Assembly (NCBI RefSeq): GCF_017948265.1
Contig: NZ_CP072852.1
Span: forward strand, 3,782,001 to 3,846,000
From: Rhodoferax sp. PAMC 29310
Lineage (GTDB): Bacteria; Pseudomonadota; Gammaproteobacteria; Burkholderiales; Burkholderiaceae_C
Reading direction: 5' to 3'
Length of the DNA: 64,000 nt
Part shown: positions 54,223-63,576 of the stretch, piece by piece
How positions within the stretch are numbered: position 1 is the stretch's first letter
How the letters are laid out: the number at the start of each line of letters is the position of its first letter
Made by a program: the position numbers and the translations under genes
Notes under the pieces: generated by a model
Database searches by the model: none
Seen by the model: the letters and a program-made list of their open reading frames with translations, nothing else
What the model was told of the DNA's origin: nothing

Positions 54223-55557
54223 ATGAATTCCACATCAACTCCTCGTATTACAGAGCTTCAAGTCATCCCCGTCGCGGGGCATGACACCATGCTGATGAAT
54301 CTCAGTGGAGCGCATGCACCATTCTTTACACGCAACCTGTTGTTGCTGAAGGACAGTGCTGGCAACACTGGTGTTGGGGAGGTGCCAGGTGGAGAATCCA
54401 TTCGCAACACGCTGGAGGAAGCGAGGCCGTTGCTGATCGGCCAACCTATTGGCACTTATTTGGCGTTGCTCAATCGAGTTCGCCATGTCTTTGAGGGGCG
54501 TGACGCTGGGGGGCGCGGCAATCAAACCTTTGACCAGCGAATTGCCATTCATGCCGTCACAGCAATCGAGGCAGGGCTACTTGACTTGGTGGGCCAATAC
54601 CTTGAGGTTCCCGTGGCGCAGTTGCTGGGCGAAGGTCAGCAGCGGGATAAGGTCGATATGCTGGGTTACCTTTTTTACGTGGGTGACAGCCAAGCGACGG
54701 GGACGTCTTACCGAATCGAGCACGATGCGGACAACGACTGGTTTCGCCTGCGCAATGAAAAGGCGATGACAGTCGATTCCATCGTTCGCTTGGCTGAAGG
54801 CGCTTACGCTCGTTACGGTTTTAATGATTTCAAGCTCAAAGGCGGCGTGTTGCGGGGCGAGCAAGAGGTCGAGGCGATCCAAGCGCTGCACGGGCGCTTT
54901 CCACAAGCGCGAATCACGCTGGACCCGAATGGGGGTTGGCTTTTGAAGGACGCAATCCGCTTAATGCGTGACATGCATGGCGTACTGGCATACGCCGAAG
55001 ACCCGTGTGGCGCCGAAGACGGTTATAGCGGGAGGGAGGTGATGGCAGAGTTTCGTCGCGCAACCGGTCTGCCCACGGCTACCAATATGGTTGCGACCGA
55101 TTGGCGTCAGTTGGGGCACGCCATACAGACCCATGCAGTCGATATTCCCCTGGCTGACCCCCATTTTTGGACCATGCAGGGCTCTGTGCGTGTGGCGCAG
55201 ATGTGCAACGAATGGGGTCTGACTTGGGGGTCGCATTCCAACAATCATTTTGATGTCTCCCTCGCTATGTTCACTCATGTGGCCGCCGCTGCGCCAGGGC
55301 GTATTACTGCCATTGACACGCACTGGATCTGGCAGGACGGCCAACGCCTGACGACGGCGCCACTGCAAATTGTGCAAGGCCAGGTTGCGGTGCCCTCAAC
55401 GCCAGGGCTCGGGGTGCAACTCGACATGGTTGAGGTCGAGCGCGCCCACCAACTCTACCTGCAGCACGGCCTTGGTGTCCGCGATGACGCGATCGCCATG
55501 CAGCACCTCATTCCCAATTGGCGTTTTGACGCCAAGCGACCTTGCATGGTGCGCTGA
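54223..55557 (+). CDS. gudD: Glucarate dehydratase
   Basis: A 444-residue enolase-superfamily enzyme starting [16 protein letters not shown], of normal length. Catalytic features: KLKGG with the Lys pair in [11 protein letters not shown], metal ligands in [10 protein letters not shown] and [15 protein letters not shown], and the general-base His in [18 protein letters not shown]. It dehydrates D-glucarate to 5-keto-4-deoxyglucarate. It is the first gene of the operon behind the LacI operator. The next enzyme of the pathway (kdgD or garL) is not in the window. Translation starts without a clear ribosome-binding site. Confidence 0.95.
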   Translation: MNSTSTPRITELQVIPVAGHDTMLMNLSGAHAPFFTRNLLLLKDSAGNTGVGEVPGGESIRNTLEEARPLLIGQPIGTYLALLNRVRHVFEGRDAGGRGNQTFDQRIAIHAVTAIEAGLLDLVGQYLEVPVAQLLGEGQQRDKVDMLGYLFYVGDSQATGTSYRIEHDADNDWFRLRNEKAMTVDSIVRLAEGAYARYGFNDFKLKGGVLRGEQEVEAIQALHGRFPQARITLDPNGGWLLKDAIRLMRDMHGVLAYAEDPCGAEDGYSGREVMAEFRRATGLPTATNMVATDWRQLGHAIQTHAVDIPLADPHFWTMQGSVRVAQMCNEWGLTWGSHSNNHFDVSLAMFTHVAAAAPGRITAIDTHWIWQDGQRLTTAPLQIVQGQVAVPSTPGLGVQLDMVEVERAHQLYLQHGLGVRDDAIAMQHLIPNWRFDAKRPCMVR

Positions 55558-55618
55558 TTGCGCTTGACCCGCCTTCTAACTTACCCCTCCCTCTCATTCA
55601 CTCCTTGAAAGAATCACT

Positions 55619-56905
55619 ATGAAGTTCATCACAACCACTTCGAAGATGACTGTAAGCGCCAGCCTGTTGGGCCTTACGGCCGTCCTGCTGCCTAGCGCGG
55701 CCTGGTCCGAAATCCGCGTTATGTGCTATCAAGATGGCAATGAATGCGAGGTCACGGCCGATGTCATCAAACGTTACGAAGCGCAGGCCCCCGGCGCAAA
55801 GGTCATTCTTGATGTGGTTCCGTACAAAACCGTCGTCGAGCAGTTACCGATCCAACTGGCTGCAGGTCAGGGCCCTGACATTGCCCGTGTTTCGGAAATT
55901 GGCGGTTTGTCTAAAAACTACATTGACATCAGTCCTTATGTGAAAGATCGTAAGTACTGGGAAGCCAACTATGGCAGCACGCTGCCATGGATGCGCAGCA
56001 ATGCTGGTGATAAGGGGATTTACGGCTTCATGTCGCAATTGACCATGACCGGGCCCTTCGTCAACAAGACGCTATTTGACCAGGCCAAGATTGCCCTGCC
56101 AGGACCCAAAGCGACGTGGGACGAATGGGCGGATGCAGCGCGTAAGGTGGCCAAAGCCACACAGACGCCCGCTGCCATGGCATGGGATCGGTCTGGCCAC
56201 CGTTTTGCGGGTCCGGCTGTGAGTTATGGAGCAAAGATATTTGATGCCAAAGGCAACTTGACGGTGGACGAGGGTTACAAAACAGCTGTCGGAAAATTCG
56301 TCGCGTGGCACAAGGATGGCACCATGCTGAAGGATGTGTGGGGCGGCTCTGGTGGTTCAAGCTACGCCGACTCGGTTGGTGAGTTCAAGAACGGGCGGGT
56401 GGTGATGATTTTGTCCGGTTCTTGGCAGATCAATCGCATGCAGAAGGAGATCGGAAATGCCTTTGACTGGGTTGCTGTGCCAAATCCTTGTGGCACAACT
56501 GCCTGCTCGGGCATGCCTGGTGGTGCCGCCTGGGTGGCATTGAAGACAACCAAGTCGCCCAAGGAGGTTGGTCAGTTTCTGGACTTCATGGCACAGGAGG
56601 CTAATGTGGCCGAATTTGCCTCGAAAACAAGCAGCATTCCGGCCCATGCTGGTGTGGCGAAAGCGGGCGTGAGCTATCCGAACGCGGGACCGGCTGCGCA
56701 GGCTGCACTTGGTGTTTTCACCAGTGGCACGGCTTCGTTGGCGCCCGCCGCCTACGCTTTGCAGGGCTACAAGTACAACCGCGCATTGATGTTGCCGACC
56801 GTGACCCGCGTCACACAGGCACTTGTCGGGGAGATCACTGTGGACGAGGCAGTCAACAAGATCGGAACTGACATGAACGAAGCGGTCAAACAGGCCGAAA
56901 AATAA
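55619..56905 (+). CDS. Sugar ABC transporter substrate-binding protein
   Basis: A 428-residue family-1 binding protein starting MKFITTTSKMTVSASLL, with a signal peptide ending AAWSE. The fold shows LPIQLAAGQGPDIARVSEIG, FMSQLTMTGPFVNKTLFDQA and the Cys-bearing stretch NPCGTTACSGMPGGAAWVAL; another Cys pair, CYQDGNEC, lies at the mature N-terminus. Such proteins catch oligosaccharides or glycosides for MalFGK-like importers. It lies 61 bp after gudD and precedes its two permeases and ATPase. The exact sugar is unknown. Confidence 0.92.
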   Translation: MKFITTTSKMTVSASLLGLTAVLLPSAAWSEIRVMCYQDGNECEVTADVIKRYEAQAPGAKVILDVVPYKTVVEQLPIQLAAGQGPDIARVSEIGGLSKNYIDISPYVKDRKYWEANYGSTLPWMRSNAGDKGIYGFMSQLTMTGPFVNKTLFDQAKIALPGPKATWDEWADAARKVAKATQTPAAMAWDRSGHRFAGPAVSYGAKIFDAKGNLTVDEGYKTAVGKFVAWHKDGTMLKDVWGGSGGSSYADSVGEFKNGRVVMILSGSWQINRMQKEIGNAFDWVAVPNPCGTTACSGMPGGAAWVALKTTKSPKEVGQFLDFMAQEANVAEFASKTSSIPAHAGVAKAGVSYPNAGPAAQAALGVFTSGTASLAPAAYALQGYKYNRALMLPTVTRVTQALVGEITVDEAVNKIGTDMNEAVKQAEK

Positions 56906-57066
56906 CAACGACACCGGCGCGATATCTCTGACCCGCAAGCGCCTAGCTTAGGCCATCGCAGGCAATCACACCTTGATGTGGCTGTCGGCGGGTTCGCTAG
57001 GTTGCAGTGGTGAAACGGTGAGAGAAGCGTTGCGGTGTGCGCCGCACAGTTTGATAGGAATACGGC

Positions 57067-58056
57067 ATGGCATTTTTTTCAGGCCTCTTGGGCTTCATTT
57101 TCAACCTCTTCGAACCGTTATTCCGGCTCGGGCAAAAATGGTTGGGTCATTCGCGCATAGGTTGGATGTTTGTCGGGCCGAATCTGCTGGTGATTGGTAT
57201 TTTTACTTTCCTGCCGATCGCCATCAACCTGATTTACGCAGTGACGGGGGGCGTCAACCTGTTGCCCACACAAAGACCGTTCACAGGTGTTGAGAACTTC
57301 AGCATCTTGCTAGAGTGCCGCGACTACATGGACCTGCAAAGCTGCAGAACCGATATTTTCTGGCGCTCAATCTTCAATACTGCCAAGTTCAGTCTGATTC
57401 AGGTCATTCTGATGATGTTCTTCTCTCTGGTTACAGCCTTGGTGCTTAACCGCAACATCATTGGAAGGGGTTTTTGGCGCGGGGTTTTCTTCTACCCGGT
57501 GCTCCTTTCGCCGGTGGTGGTTGCCCTGATCTGGAAGTGGCTACTGCAGAGTCAGGGTGTGTTCAACGCCGGTTTTGTGGCCATGGGTGCCGCACCGGTG
57601 GATTGGCTCCTCGACCGGCACTGGGCATTTTTCTGGGTCGTCGTCGTGTCTATCTGGGCGCACATGGGGTTTTACATGCTGATCCTGCTGGCGGGCCTGC
57701 AAGCCATTCCTAAGGATGTCTACGAAGCAGCGGAGATGGACGCAACGCCGCCGTGGCGCCTGTTGACACGAGTCACCTTGCCCTTGCTCATGCCCAACCT
57801 GATTGTGGTTTTGGTTCTGGTGATGATTCGCGCCGTGCAAACGTTTGACGAAGTGTTTGTGCTAACTGGCGGAGGTCCTGGATCGGCAACCACCTTCATC
57901 GTTCAATACATCTATCAAACCGGCTTTGCTGAGCAAATCCATCTCTATGGGCTGGCCGCTGCCGCTTCATTGATCCTGGCGGTAGGCTTGATGGTGTTGA
58001 CGCTGGCGCAACTACGTCTGTCCAAGGCAAGTGACGCCGGAAAAGTTAAGAAATAA
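57067..58056 (+). CDS. Sugar ABC transporter permease (MalF-like)
   Basis: A 329-residue permease starting MAFFSGLLGFIFNLFEP, with AGGAA before ATG 57067. Six or seven transmembrane helices are visible. The periplasmic loop ILLECRDYMDLQSCRTDIFW contains two cysteines. The coupling loop is YEAAEMDATPPWRLLTRVTLP. It pairs with the downstream permease. The 161 bp between the binding-protein stop and this start contain no evident terminator. Confidence 0.92.
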   Translation: MAFFSGLLGFIFNLFEPLFRLGQKWLGHSRIGWMFVGPNLLVIGIFTFLPIAINLIYAVTGGVNLLPTQRPFTGVENFSILLECRDYMDLQSCRTDIFWRSIFNTAKFSLIQVILMMFFSLVTALVLNRNIIGRGFWRGVFFYPVLLSPVVVALIWKWLLQSQGVFNAGFVAMGAAPVDWLLDRHWAFFWVVVVSIWAHMGFYMLILLAGLQAIPKDVYEAAEMDATPPWRLLTRVTLPLLMPNLIVVLVLVMIRAVQTFDEVFVLTGGGPGSATTFIVQYIYQTGFAEQIHLYGLAAAASLILAVGLMVLTLAQLRLSKASDAGKVKK

Positions 58057-58066
58057 GGACTGATCA

Positions 58067-59116
58067 ATGGCAAATTTCCTCACTCGAACCCGCGCACGAA
58101 GCGGCAGTCGTCTGCATTGGACCGACTGGGTCTCGTACGCTTACCTGATCGCAGGACTGTTGGTGATGTTTGGTCCCGTTCTTTGGCTGGTCATGTCGTC
58201 TTTCAAGACTGAAAGCGCTTTAGCGAAATTTCCCCCCACATTTCTGCCGTACAGCCAAAAAGAGGTGGTTGTGGCCGGGTACGACAAGCCGCTGCCATTG
58301 TTTCGGGCCAAGGACGAACAAGGATTGATTCGCGAACTGGCCCAGGTGCGACGCATCGGTTTGGTCGCAACGATGGTCGATCCTGCTGCGCCGAGCAGCG
58401 AGTTGCGGGTGAACATCAACGATCGGACGCCCGTCAATGAACTGAAGTTTGCCGGCGCCAACTACACCGAACTGTTCGGCAAGTTTGCGTTCGGCCACTA
58501 CCTGTGGAACAGCGTGTTCATCACGGTTGTGGCCACGATACTCACACTGCTGTTCAACTCAATGGCGGCATTTGCACTGTCCAAATACCAGTTCAGAGGT
58601 CAGAAAACGGTGTTTTTATTGATCATAGGCACGTTGATGATTCCACCGACCATCATTCTGGTTCCCGCCTTTTTGGTGATTTCAGAACTCAATTTACTGA
58701 ACAATCTTTGGGGGGTGATCCTCCCGGCCGTGGCCACGCCGACTGGCGTGTTTCTGTTGCGCCAATACATGCTGACCATTCCTGATGAGTTGCTAGAAGC
58801 TGCCCGGATGGACAACGCCAGCGAATGGCGCATCTATTGGAAAATCATCCTGCCACTGGCTGCACCAGCCATGGCCGTTCTTGCCATCTTCTCTTTCATG
58901 TGGCGTTGGAATGATTTTCTCTGGCCACTGATTGTGCTGTCCAAATCAGAAAATTTCACTCTCCAACTGGCACTCAACGCATTCCAAGGCGAACTGAATA
59001 CCCAGTGGAACTACTTGCTGGCAATGACCGTTATCACGTTGATACCGATAACACTGGTCTTTGCATTCCTTCAGAAATACATCGCCACTGGCATTGCCAG
59101 CGCCGGCGTGAAGTAA
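58067..59116 (+). CDS. Sugar ABC transporter permease (MalG-like) with periplasmic insertion
   Basis: A 349-residue permease starting MANFLTRTRARSGSRL. The first helix (about 20-45) is followed by about 95 residues of hydrophilic sequence (FPPTFLPYSQKEVVV to GANYTELFGKFAFGHYLWN) before the next helix. Common MalG-like permeases have a much shorter loop. The coupling loop is EAARMDNASEWRIYWKIILP. It starts 10 bp after the MalF-like gene. Confidence 0.92.
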   Translation: MANFLTRTRARSGSRLHWTDWVSYAYLIAGLLVMFGPVLWLVMSSFKTESALAKFPPTFLPYSQKEVVVAGYDKPLPLFRAKDEQGLIRELAQVRRIGLVATMVDPAAPSSELRVNINDRTPVNELKFAGANYTELFGKFAFGHYLWNSVFITVVATILTLLFNSMAAFALSKYQFRGQKTVFLLIIGTLMIPPTIILVPAFLVISELNLLNNLWGVILPAVATPTGVFLLRQYMLTIPDELLEAARMDNASEWRIYWKIILPLAAPAMAVLAIFSFMWRWNDFLWPLIVLSKSENFTLQLALNAFQGELNTQWNYLLAMTVITLIPITLVFAFLQKYIATGIASAGVK

Positions 59117-59134
59117 TCACCTTAAATATCTCAC

Positions 59135-60136
59135 ATGGCAACTCTTGAACTCTCCAATGTCATCAAGTCGTTTGACAAAACCACCATCATCCATGGCGTG
59201 GATTTGACCGTTTCGAACGGTGAATTCGTGGTGTTTGTCGGGCCCTCCGGCTGTGGGAAGTCCACGCTGCTACGCATCATCTCTGGTCTTGAGCCGGCCA
59301 CCAGCGGGGACATTCGGATAGATGGTCAGCGGGTCAACGACGTGAGCGCAGCCCACCGAGGCTGTTCTATGGTGTTTCAGTCCTACGCGCTTTATCCACA
59401 CATGAGCGTATATGACAACATGGCCTTCGGTCTTGAAAACTTAGGCGTGGCCAAGGCGGTTATTGCCAGCAAAGTAAACGCGGCTGCCACGATGTTGCAG
59501 CTGACGCCGCTATTGCATCGCAAACCGACTCAGTTGTCCGGCGGGCAGCGACAACGTGTGGCCATCGGCCGATCAATCGTGCGAGAGCCCAAGTTGTTTC
59601 TCTTTGACGAACCCTTGTCCAACTTGGATGCAGAGCTACGCGTTTCCATGCGCGCAGAGATTCGTGACCTGCACGCCCGATTGGGCGCCACGATGGTCTA
59701 TGTCACCCATGACCAAGTAGAGGCCATGACGATGGCCGACAAAATCGTCGTGCTGCGTGCTGGTCGTATCGAGCAAGTTGGTACCCCCCTGGAGTTGTAC
59801 AACCGACCTCGCAACCAATTTGTGGCGGGTTTTATCGGCAGCCCGCGCATGAACTTCGTGCCCGCAACTCAGTTGAGCCAGGCCAAACCAGGGGCCAAGA
59901 CTGTGGGTATTCGGCCCGAGCACGCTCAATTGTCTGAGGACGGCCTGCTTAAGATGACGGTGTTGCAGATTGAACAACTCGGCAGTACCAGCATCCTCCA
60001 TGGCAACGTCGTTTCCGATGCGCCGTTTGAAGTGATTTTGAGTGGGCAGACCTCAATCAAGCCAGGGGAAACAGTTGGACTTACGGCCCCGGTTGACTGC
60101 CTGCACTACTTTGATCAAGATGGCCTGCGCCTCTAA
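59135..60136 (+). CDS. Sugar ABC transporter ATP-binding protein (UgpC/MsmK type)
   Basis: A 333-residue ATPase starting MATLELSNVIKSFDKT. It has Walker A GPSGCGKST, signature LSGGQRQRVAIGRSI, Walker B LFLFDEPLSNLDAELR, switch His in VTHDQVEAMTM and a C-terminal TOBE domain (about 240-333). It energises the two permeases above. It is 18 bp from the permease stop. The C-terminal regulatory domain of MalK-like proteins may bind partner regulators. Confidence 0.93.
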   Translation: MATLELSNVIKSFDKTTIIHGVDLTVSNGEFVVFVGPSGCGKSTLLRIISGLEPATSGDIRIDGQRVNDVSAAHRGCSMVFQSYALYPHMSVYDNMAFGLENLGVAKAVIASKVNAAATMLQLTPLLHRKPTQLSGGQRQRVAIGRSIVREPKLFLFDEPLSNLDAELRVSMRAEIRDLHARLGATMVYVTHDQVEAMTMADKIVVLRAGRIEQVGTPLELYNRPRNQFVAGFIGSPRMNFVPATQLSQAKPGAKTVGIRPEHAQLSEDGLLKMTVLQIEQLGSTSILHGNVVSDAPFEVILSGQTSIKPGETVGLTAPVDCLHYFDQDGLRL

Positions 60137-60170
60137 ATCGCCCCAATCCAACCACCATCCAGATGACGAC

Positions 60171-62591
60171 ATGCGCCTAGACCATGCTCCCGTATTCTCC
60201 CTGCATTCGCACAGTGGAAATCACCTTGTCCTGAGTGCCCCGTTGGGGGCAATCGCCCATATCTGGGTGCTTGAAGAAGATATCGTTCGGGTGCTGGTTC
60301 TCCCGCGCGGTCAGTTGCAAATGCCCCGAACCTGGACAGTTGCGCCCGGTTTGGATGATCTTCCTATCGAAGGGCGCGACAGGTTCGACCTCAGTGGATT
60401 CTCATTGCCTGCATACGAACTCAGGCAAGGGGGGGGGCAACTTCAGGTTATTACCGGAGCGGTTCGTTTGAGCATCGTTCTTGACGGGTTTTTTTGTAGC
60501 TGGGAAAGTCGGTTTAACGGCCAGTGGCAAGCGACAGCAGTTGATCGATCCACTCAGAGCTACAACTTTGGGTGGTGGGACGAGCGGGTCTATCACTACC
60601 TCCAGCGCGATCGAGGTGAGTCATATTTTGGCCTCGGAGAACGCGCTGGCGACGCTAACCGAGCCGGGCAACGCTATCGCATGTGTAACCTTGACCCCAT
60701 GGGCTACAGCGCGCGAAGCACGGACCCTCTGTACAAGCATATACCGTTCTACATCACTCGAAAGGGCAACGAAGCAGACGCCGGACTTTGCTACGGCTTG
60801 TTCTATGACACCTTGTCGGACTGCAGTTTCGACATGGGCCGCGAAATGGACAACTACCATGGGCACTACCGCTATTTTGTGGCCGACCATGGCGATCTTG
60901 ATTTGTACTATATCGCCGGGGAGAATCCGGCCGCCATCACCCGTCGCTACACCTGGCTAACCGGGCGTCCTATTTTTCCCCCACGTTATGCGCTGGGGTA
61001 CTCGGGGTCGACCATGAGCTACACCGACGCACCAAATGCCCAGGAGCTAATGGGGGAATTCCTATCCCGTTGTTTTGAGCATGACATCCCATGCGACTCC
61101 TTTCACCTTTCGTCAGGATATACCTCGATCGGCTTAGGCCGCTATGTGTTTCACTGGAATCGCGACAAGTTTCCTGAACCAGAAATCTTTGTTCAGAGCT
61201 ATCTCGACCAAGGGGTGCGTTTGGTGCCCAATATCAAACCAGCCTTGCTGAGCGATCACCCGCGATTCGAGGAAGTCAGTCAGGCCGGTCTGCTGGTGCA
61301 AGACCCCGACGGACAGCCCACGGCCGTGCAATTCTGGGACGGCACTGGCGCCTACCTTGATTTCACCAACCCCGCCACCATTGTCTGGTGGAAGCAACAG
61401 GTCACGGAGCAGCTTTTGAAGATGGGTATCCCGAGCACCTGGAATGACAACAACGAATATGAAATATGGAGTGATCAGGCTCGAATCCACGGTTTTGGCG
61501 CAGGGCGCCCTGCCCGCGAGGCCCGCCCACTTCAGACTCTACTTATGATGCAGGCCTCACACGCCGCACAGACCGAATTTTTGCCAGACAAGCGGCCCTA
61601 TCTTGTGTCGCGCTCTGGTTGCGCGGGCATGCAGCGCTATGTGCAGACGTGGTCAGGGGACAATTACACGGCCTGGGAAACGTTGCGCTACAACATCCGC
61701 ATGGGGTTGGGTTTGGCGATGTCCGGCGTGTCCAATACAGGGCACGATATTGGAGGATTTTCGGGCCCCGCTCCTGGGCCCGAGCTGCTAGTGCGATGGA
61801 TTCAGTACGGCATCTTCTTGCCGCGGTTCAGCATCCACTCTTGGAATGACGACCGGAGCGTGAACGAGCCCTGGATGTACCCCTCTGCAACGCCGCAAAT
61901 CCGTGATTTGATCAAGCTGCGGTATCGGCTCATACCTTACTTGTACGACTTGGTGTGGCGCTACCACAGACTTTTTGAGCCCATCATCCGTCCAACCTAC
62001 CATGATTTTCCAGACGACTGCATCTGCTTGGAAGAGAACGATGACATGCTTCTTGGGTCGAATTTGCTTGTCGCAGCGGTGGTTGATCCGGGACAGATTC
62101 AGCGCAAAGTTTGGTTGCCGGGTTCGGGTTCTTGGGTCGAGTGGCACACTGGGCGCTATTGGCCTGCGGGTCAGTACGTTACGCTGCAGACTCCGCTGGA
62201 TGGTCCGCCGCCCCTGCTGGCCCGTGAGGGATGTGCGGTTCCTTTGAATTTGGGCAGTATCCATTTTGGACAGGTCGAAGATGTTCGTGGCTTTCAGATA
62301 TTCCCTTTTCAAGGTACGGGACAATTTGAGAGCACTTGCTTTGAGGACGATGGTCAATCATCCTTCTGCCGCGATGGTGTCTATGGCCAATGGTGGTTGA
62401 AGGTGAATTGCGCGTCCGATCACCTGCAAATTGACGTCGCAAGGTTGGGTGTGCAGCCACCAACGCAGAGCACCTTGCTTTTGCGCTTGCCCGCGAGCGA
62501 TCAACGTGAGGTGCGGTTTGCCAGTGGGACGGTGGCCGACGAAGGGAGCGACGGCCGTTGGCGCCAGGTCATGTTGATGCTTGCTCATTAG
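60171..62591 (+). CDS. GH31 family glycoside hydrolase (alpha-glucosidase/xylosidase type)
   Basis: An 806-residue protein starting MRLDHAPVFSLHSHSGN at ATG 60171 (34 bp after the ATPase stop; the frame is open further up into that gene). No signal peptide is present, so it acts in the cytoplasm. GH31 motifs: the catalytic nucleophile Asp in STWNDNNEYEIW, the acid/base Asp in QTWSGDNYTAWETLRYN, the later block SGVSNTGHDIGGF, and PRFSIHSWNDD. The family cleaves alpha-linked terminal glucose, xylose or related sugars. It is probably the intracellular hydrolase for the imported glycoside. The exact specificity cannot be read from the sequence. Confidence 0.92.
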   Translation: MRLDHAPVFSLHSHSGNHLVLSAPLGAIAHIWVLEEDIVRVLVLPRGQLQMPRTWTVAPGLDDLPIEGRDRFDLSGFSLPAYELRQGGGQLQVITGAVRLSIVLDGFFCSWESRFNGQWQATAVDRSTQSYNFGWWDERVYHYLQRDRGESYFGLGERAGDANRAGQRYRMCNLDPMGYSARSTDPLYKHIPFYITRKGNEADAGLCYGLFYDTLSDCSFDMGREMDNYHGHYRYFVADHGDLDLYYIAGENPAAITRRYTWLTGRPIFPPRYALGYSGSTMSYTDAPNAQELMGEFLSRCFEHDIPCDSFHLSSGYTSIGLGRYVFHWNRDKFPEPEIFVQSYLDQGVRLVPNIKPALLSDHPRFEEVSQAGLLVQDPDGQPTAVQFWDGTGAYLDFTNPATIVWWKQQVTEQLLKMGIPSTWNDNNEYEIWSDQARIHGFGAGRPAREARPLQTLLMMQASHAAQTEFLPDKRPYLVSRSGCAGMQRYVQTWSGDNYTAWETLRYNIRMGLGLAMSGVSNTGHDIGGFSGPAPGPELLVRWIQYGIFLPRFSIHSWNDDRSVNEPWMYPSATPQIRDLIKLRYRLIPYLYDLVWRYHRLFEPIIRPTYHDFPDDCICLEENDDMLLGSNLLVAAVVDPGQIQRKVWLPGSGSWVEWHTGRYWPAGQYVTLQTPLDGPPPLLAREGCAVPLNLGSIHFGQVEDVRGFQIFPFQGTGQFESTCFEDDGQSSFCRDGVYGQWWLKVNCASDHLQIDVARLGVQPPTQSTLLLRLPASDQREVRFASGTVADEGSDGRWRQVMLMLAH

Positions 62592-62709
62592 CGCTGGCCT
62601 GAATGGGGTCCGTCGGGACAGCGAAATGGACAAACCCTTGGACTTGCCTTTGTGCAAGCCACGTTGAGGCATCAGGGGCATCGGAGTTAACACACTCTAA
62701 GATAGCGGT

Positions 62710-63561
62710 ATGACCACTTCTTCCCGATTCTGGGCCAACCTCAGCACCCTTGAGTTCTCCGACCGCATCGCCAGCGGTGCGGCTGCCAACACTGTGGCGG
62801 TGCTGCCTGTGGCCGCGACCGAGCAACATGGGCCTCACCTGCCCCTGAGTGTGGACACGGTACTGGTCGACGGCGTGGTGAGCGCGGCGCTGCCGCACTT
62901 GGCGCCAGAACTGGACGTGCTGTTTCTGCCCACCCAAGCCGTGGGCTTCAGCCCGGAGCATGCGCGCTTTCCCGGCACGCTCACCCTCAAGTCCGACACG
63001 CTGGTTCGCCTGTGGACCGAGATTGGCGAATGCGTGGCCGCAGCAGGCGTGAAGAAGCTGGTGCTGTTCAACGCCCACGGCGGGCAGGTCAGCGTGATGG
63101 ACATCGTGGCGCGTGATCTGCGGGCGCGGCTGGACATGCTGGTGTACAGCGTGAGCTGGTTCAATCTGCCACTGGTGAATGCCCAGGGCGGCAATGTGAA
63201 TGAGTTGTTCAGTGCCGAGGAGCATCGCTTTGGCATTCATGCCGGCGACGTGGAAACCTCCATGATGCTGGCGCTGGACCCGGCCCATGTGGACATGACC
63301 AAAGCCCGCCACTTTTACTCCACCTCACAAGCCCGGGCGTCGCAGTTTGATATTTTGGGCAATGGCAAAAGCGCCAAGCTCGGTTGGCAAACGCAGGACT
63401 ACAACCCCGCCGGAGCCGTGGGCAACGCCGCAGCGGCCACGGGAGACAAGGGTCAGGCACTGGTCGACGCCGCAGGCTTGGGGTTGGCCCGACTGCTAGC
63501 GCAGGTGCACCAGTTGCCCTTGAGCACGCTGGTCGCAGCGCCTGACTTTTCGCCGCCATAA
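62710..63561 (+). CDS. Creatininase-family amidohydrolase
   Basis: A 283-residue protein starting MTTSSRFWANLSTLEFS. The metal site is visible in ATEQHGPHLPLSVDT (Glu, His, Asp), with LVLFNAHGGQVS and GIHAGDVETSMML adding His and Glu. The family includes creatininase, FAPy deformylase and mycofactocin-maturation proteins. It is 118 bp from the GH31 gene on the same strand; whether it belongs to the sugar operon is open. The substrate is unknown. Confidence 0.9.
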   Translation: MTTSSRFWANLSTLEFSDRIASGAAANTVAVLPVAATEQHGPHLPLSVDTVLVDGVVSAALPHLAPELDVLFLPTQAVGFSPEHARFPGTLTLKSDTLVRLWTEIGECVAAAGVKKLVLFNAHGGQVSVMDIVARDLRARLDMLVYSVSWFNLPLVNAQGGNVNELFSAEEHRFGIHAGDVETSMMLALDPAHVDMTKARHFYSTSQARASQFDILGNGKSAKLGWQTQDYNPAGAVGNAAAATGDKGQALVDAAGLGLARLLAQVHQLPLSTLVAAPDFSPP

Positions 63562-63576
63562 CTCGCCGCGGTCTTC

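Noticed and set aside
62710..63561. Creatininase-family gene considered as the last member of the glucarate/GH31 operon
   Set aside because: The 118-bp gap, different composition and tight linkage to the downstream EamA gene argue for a separate unit; left open.
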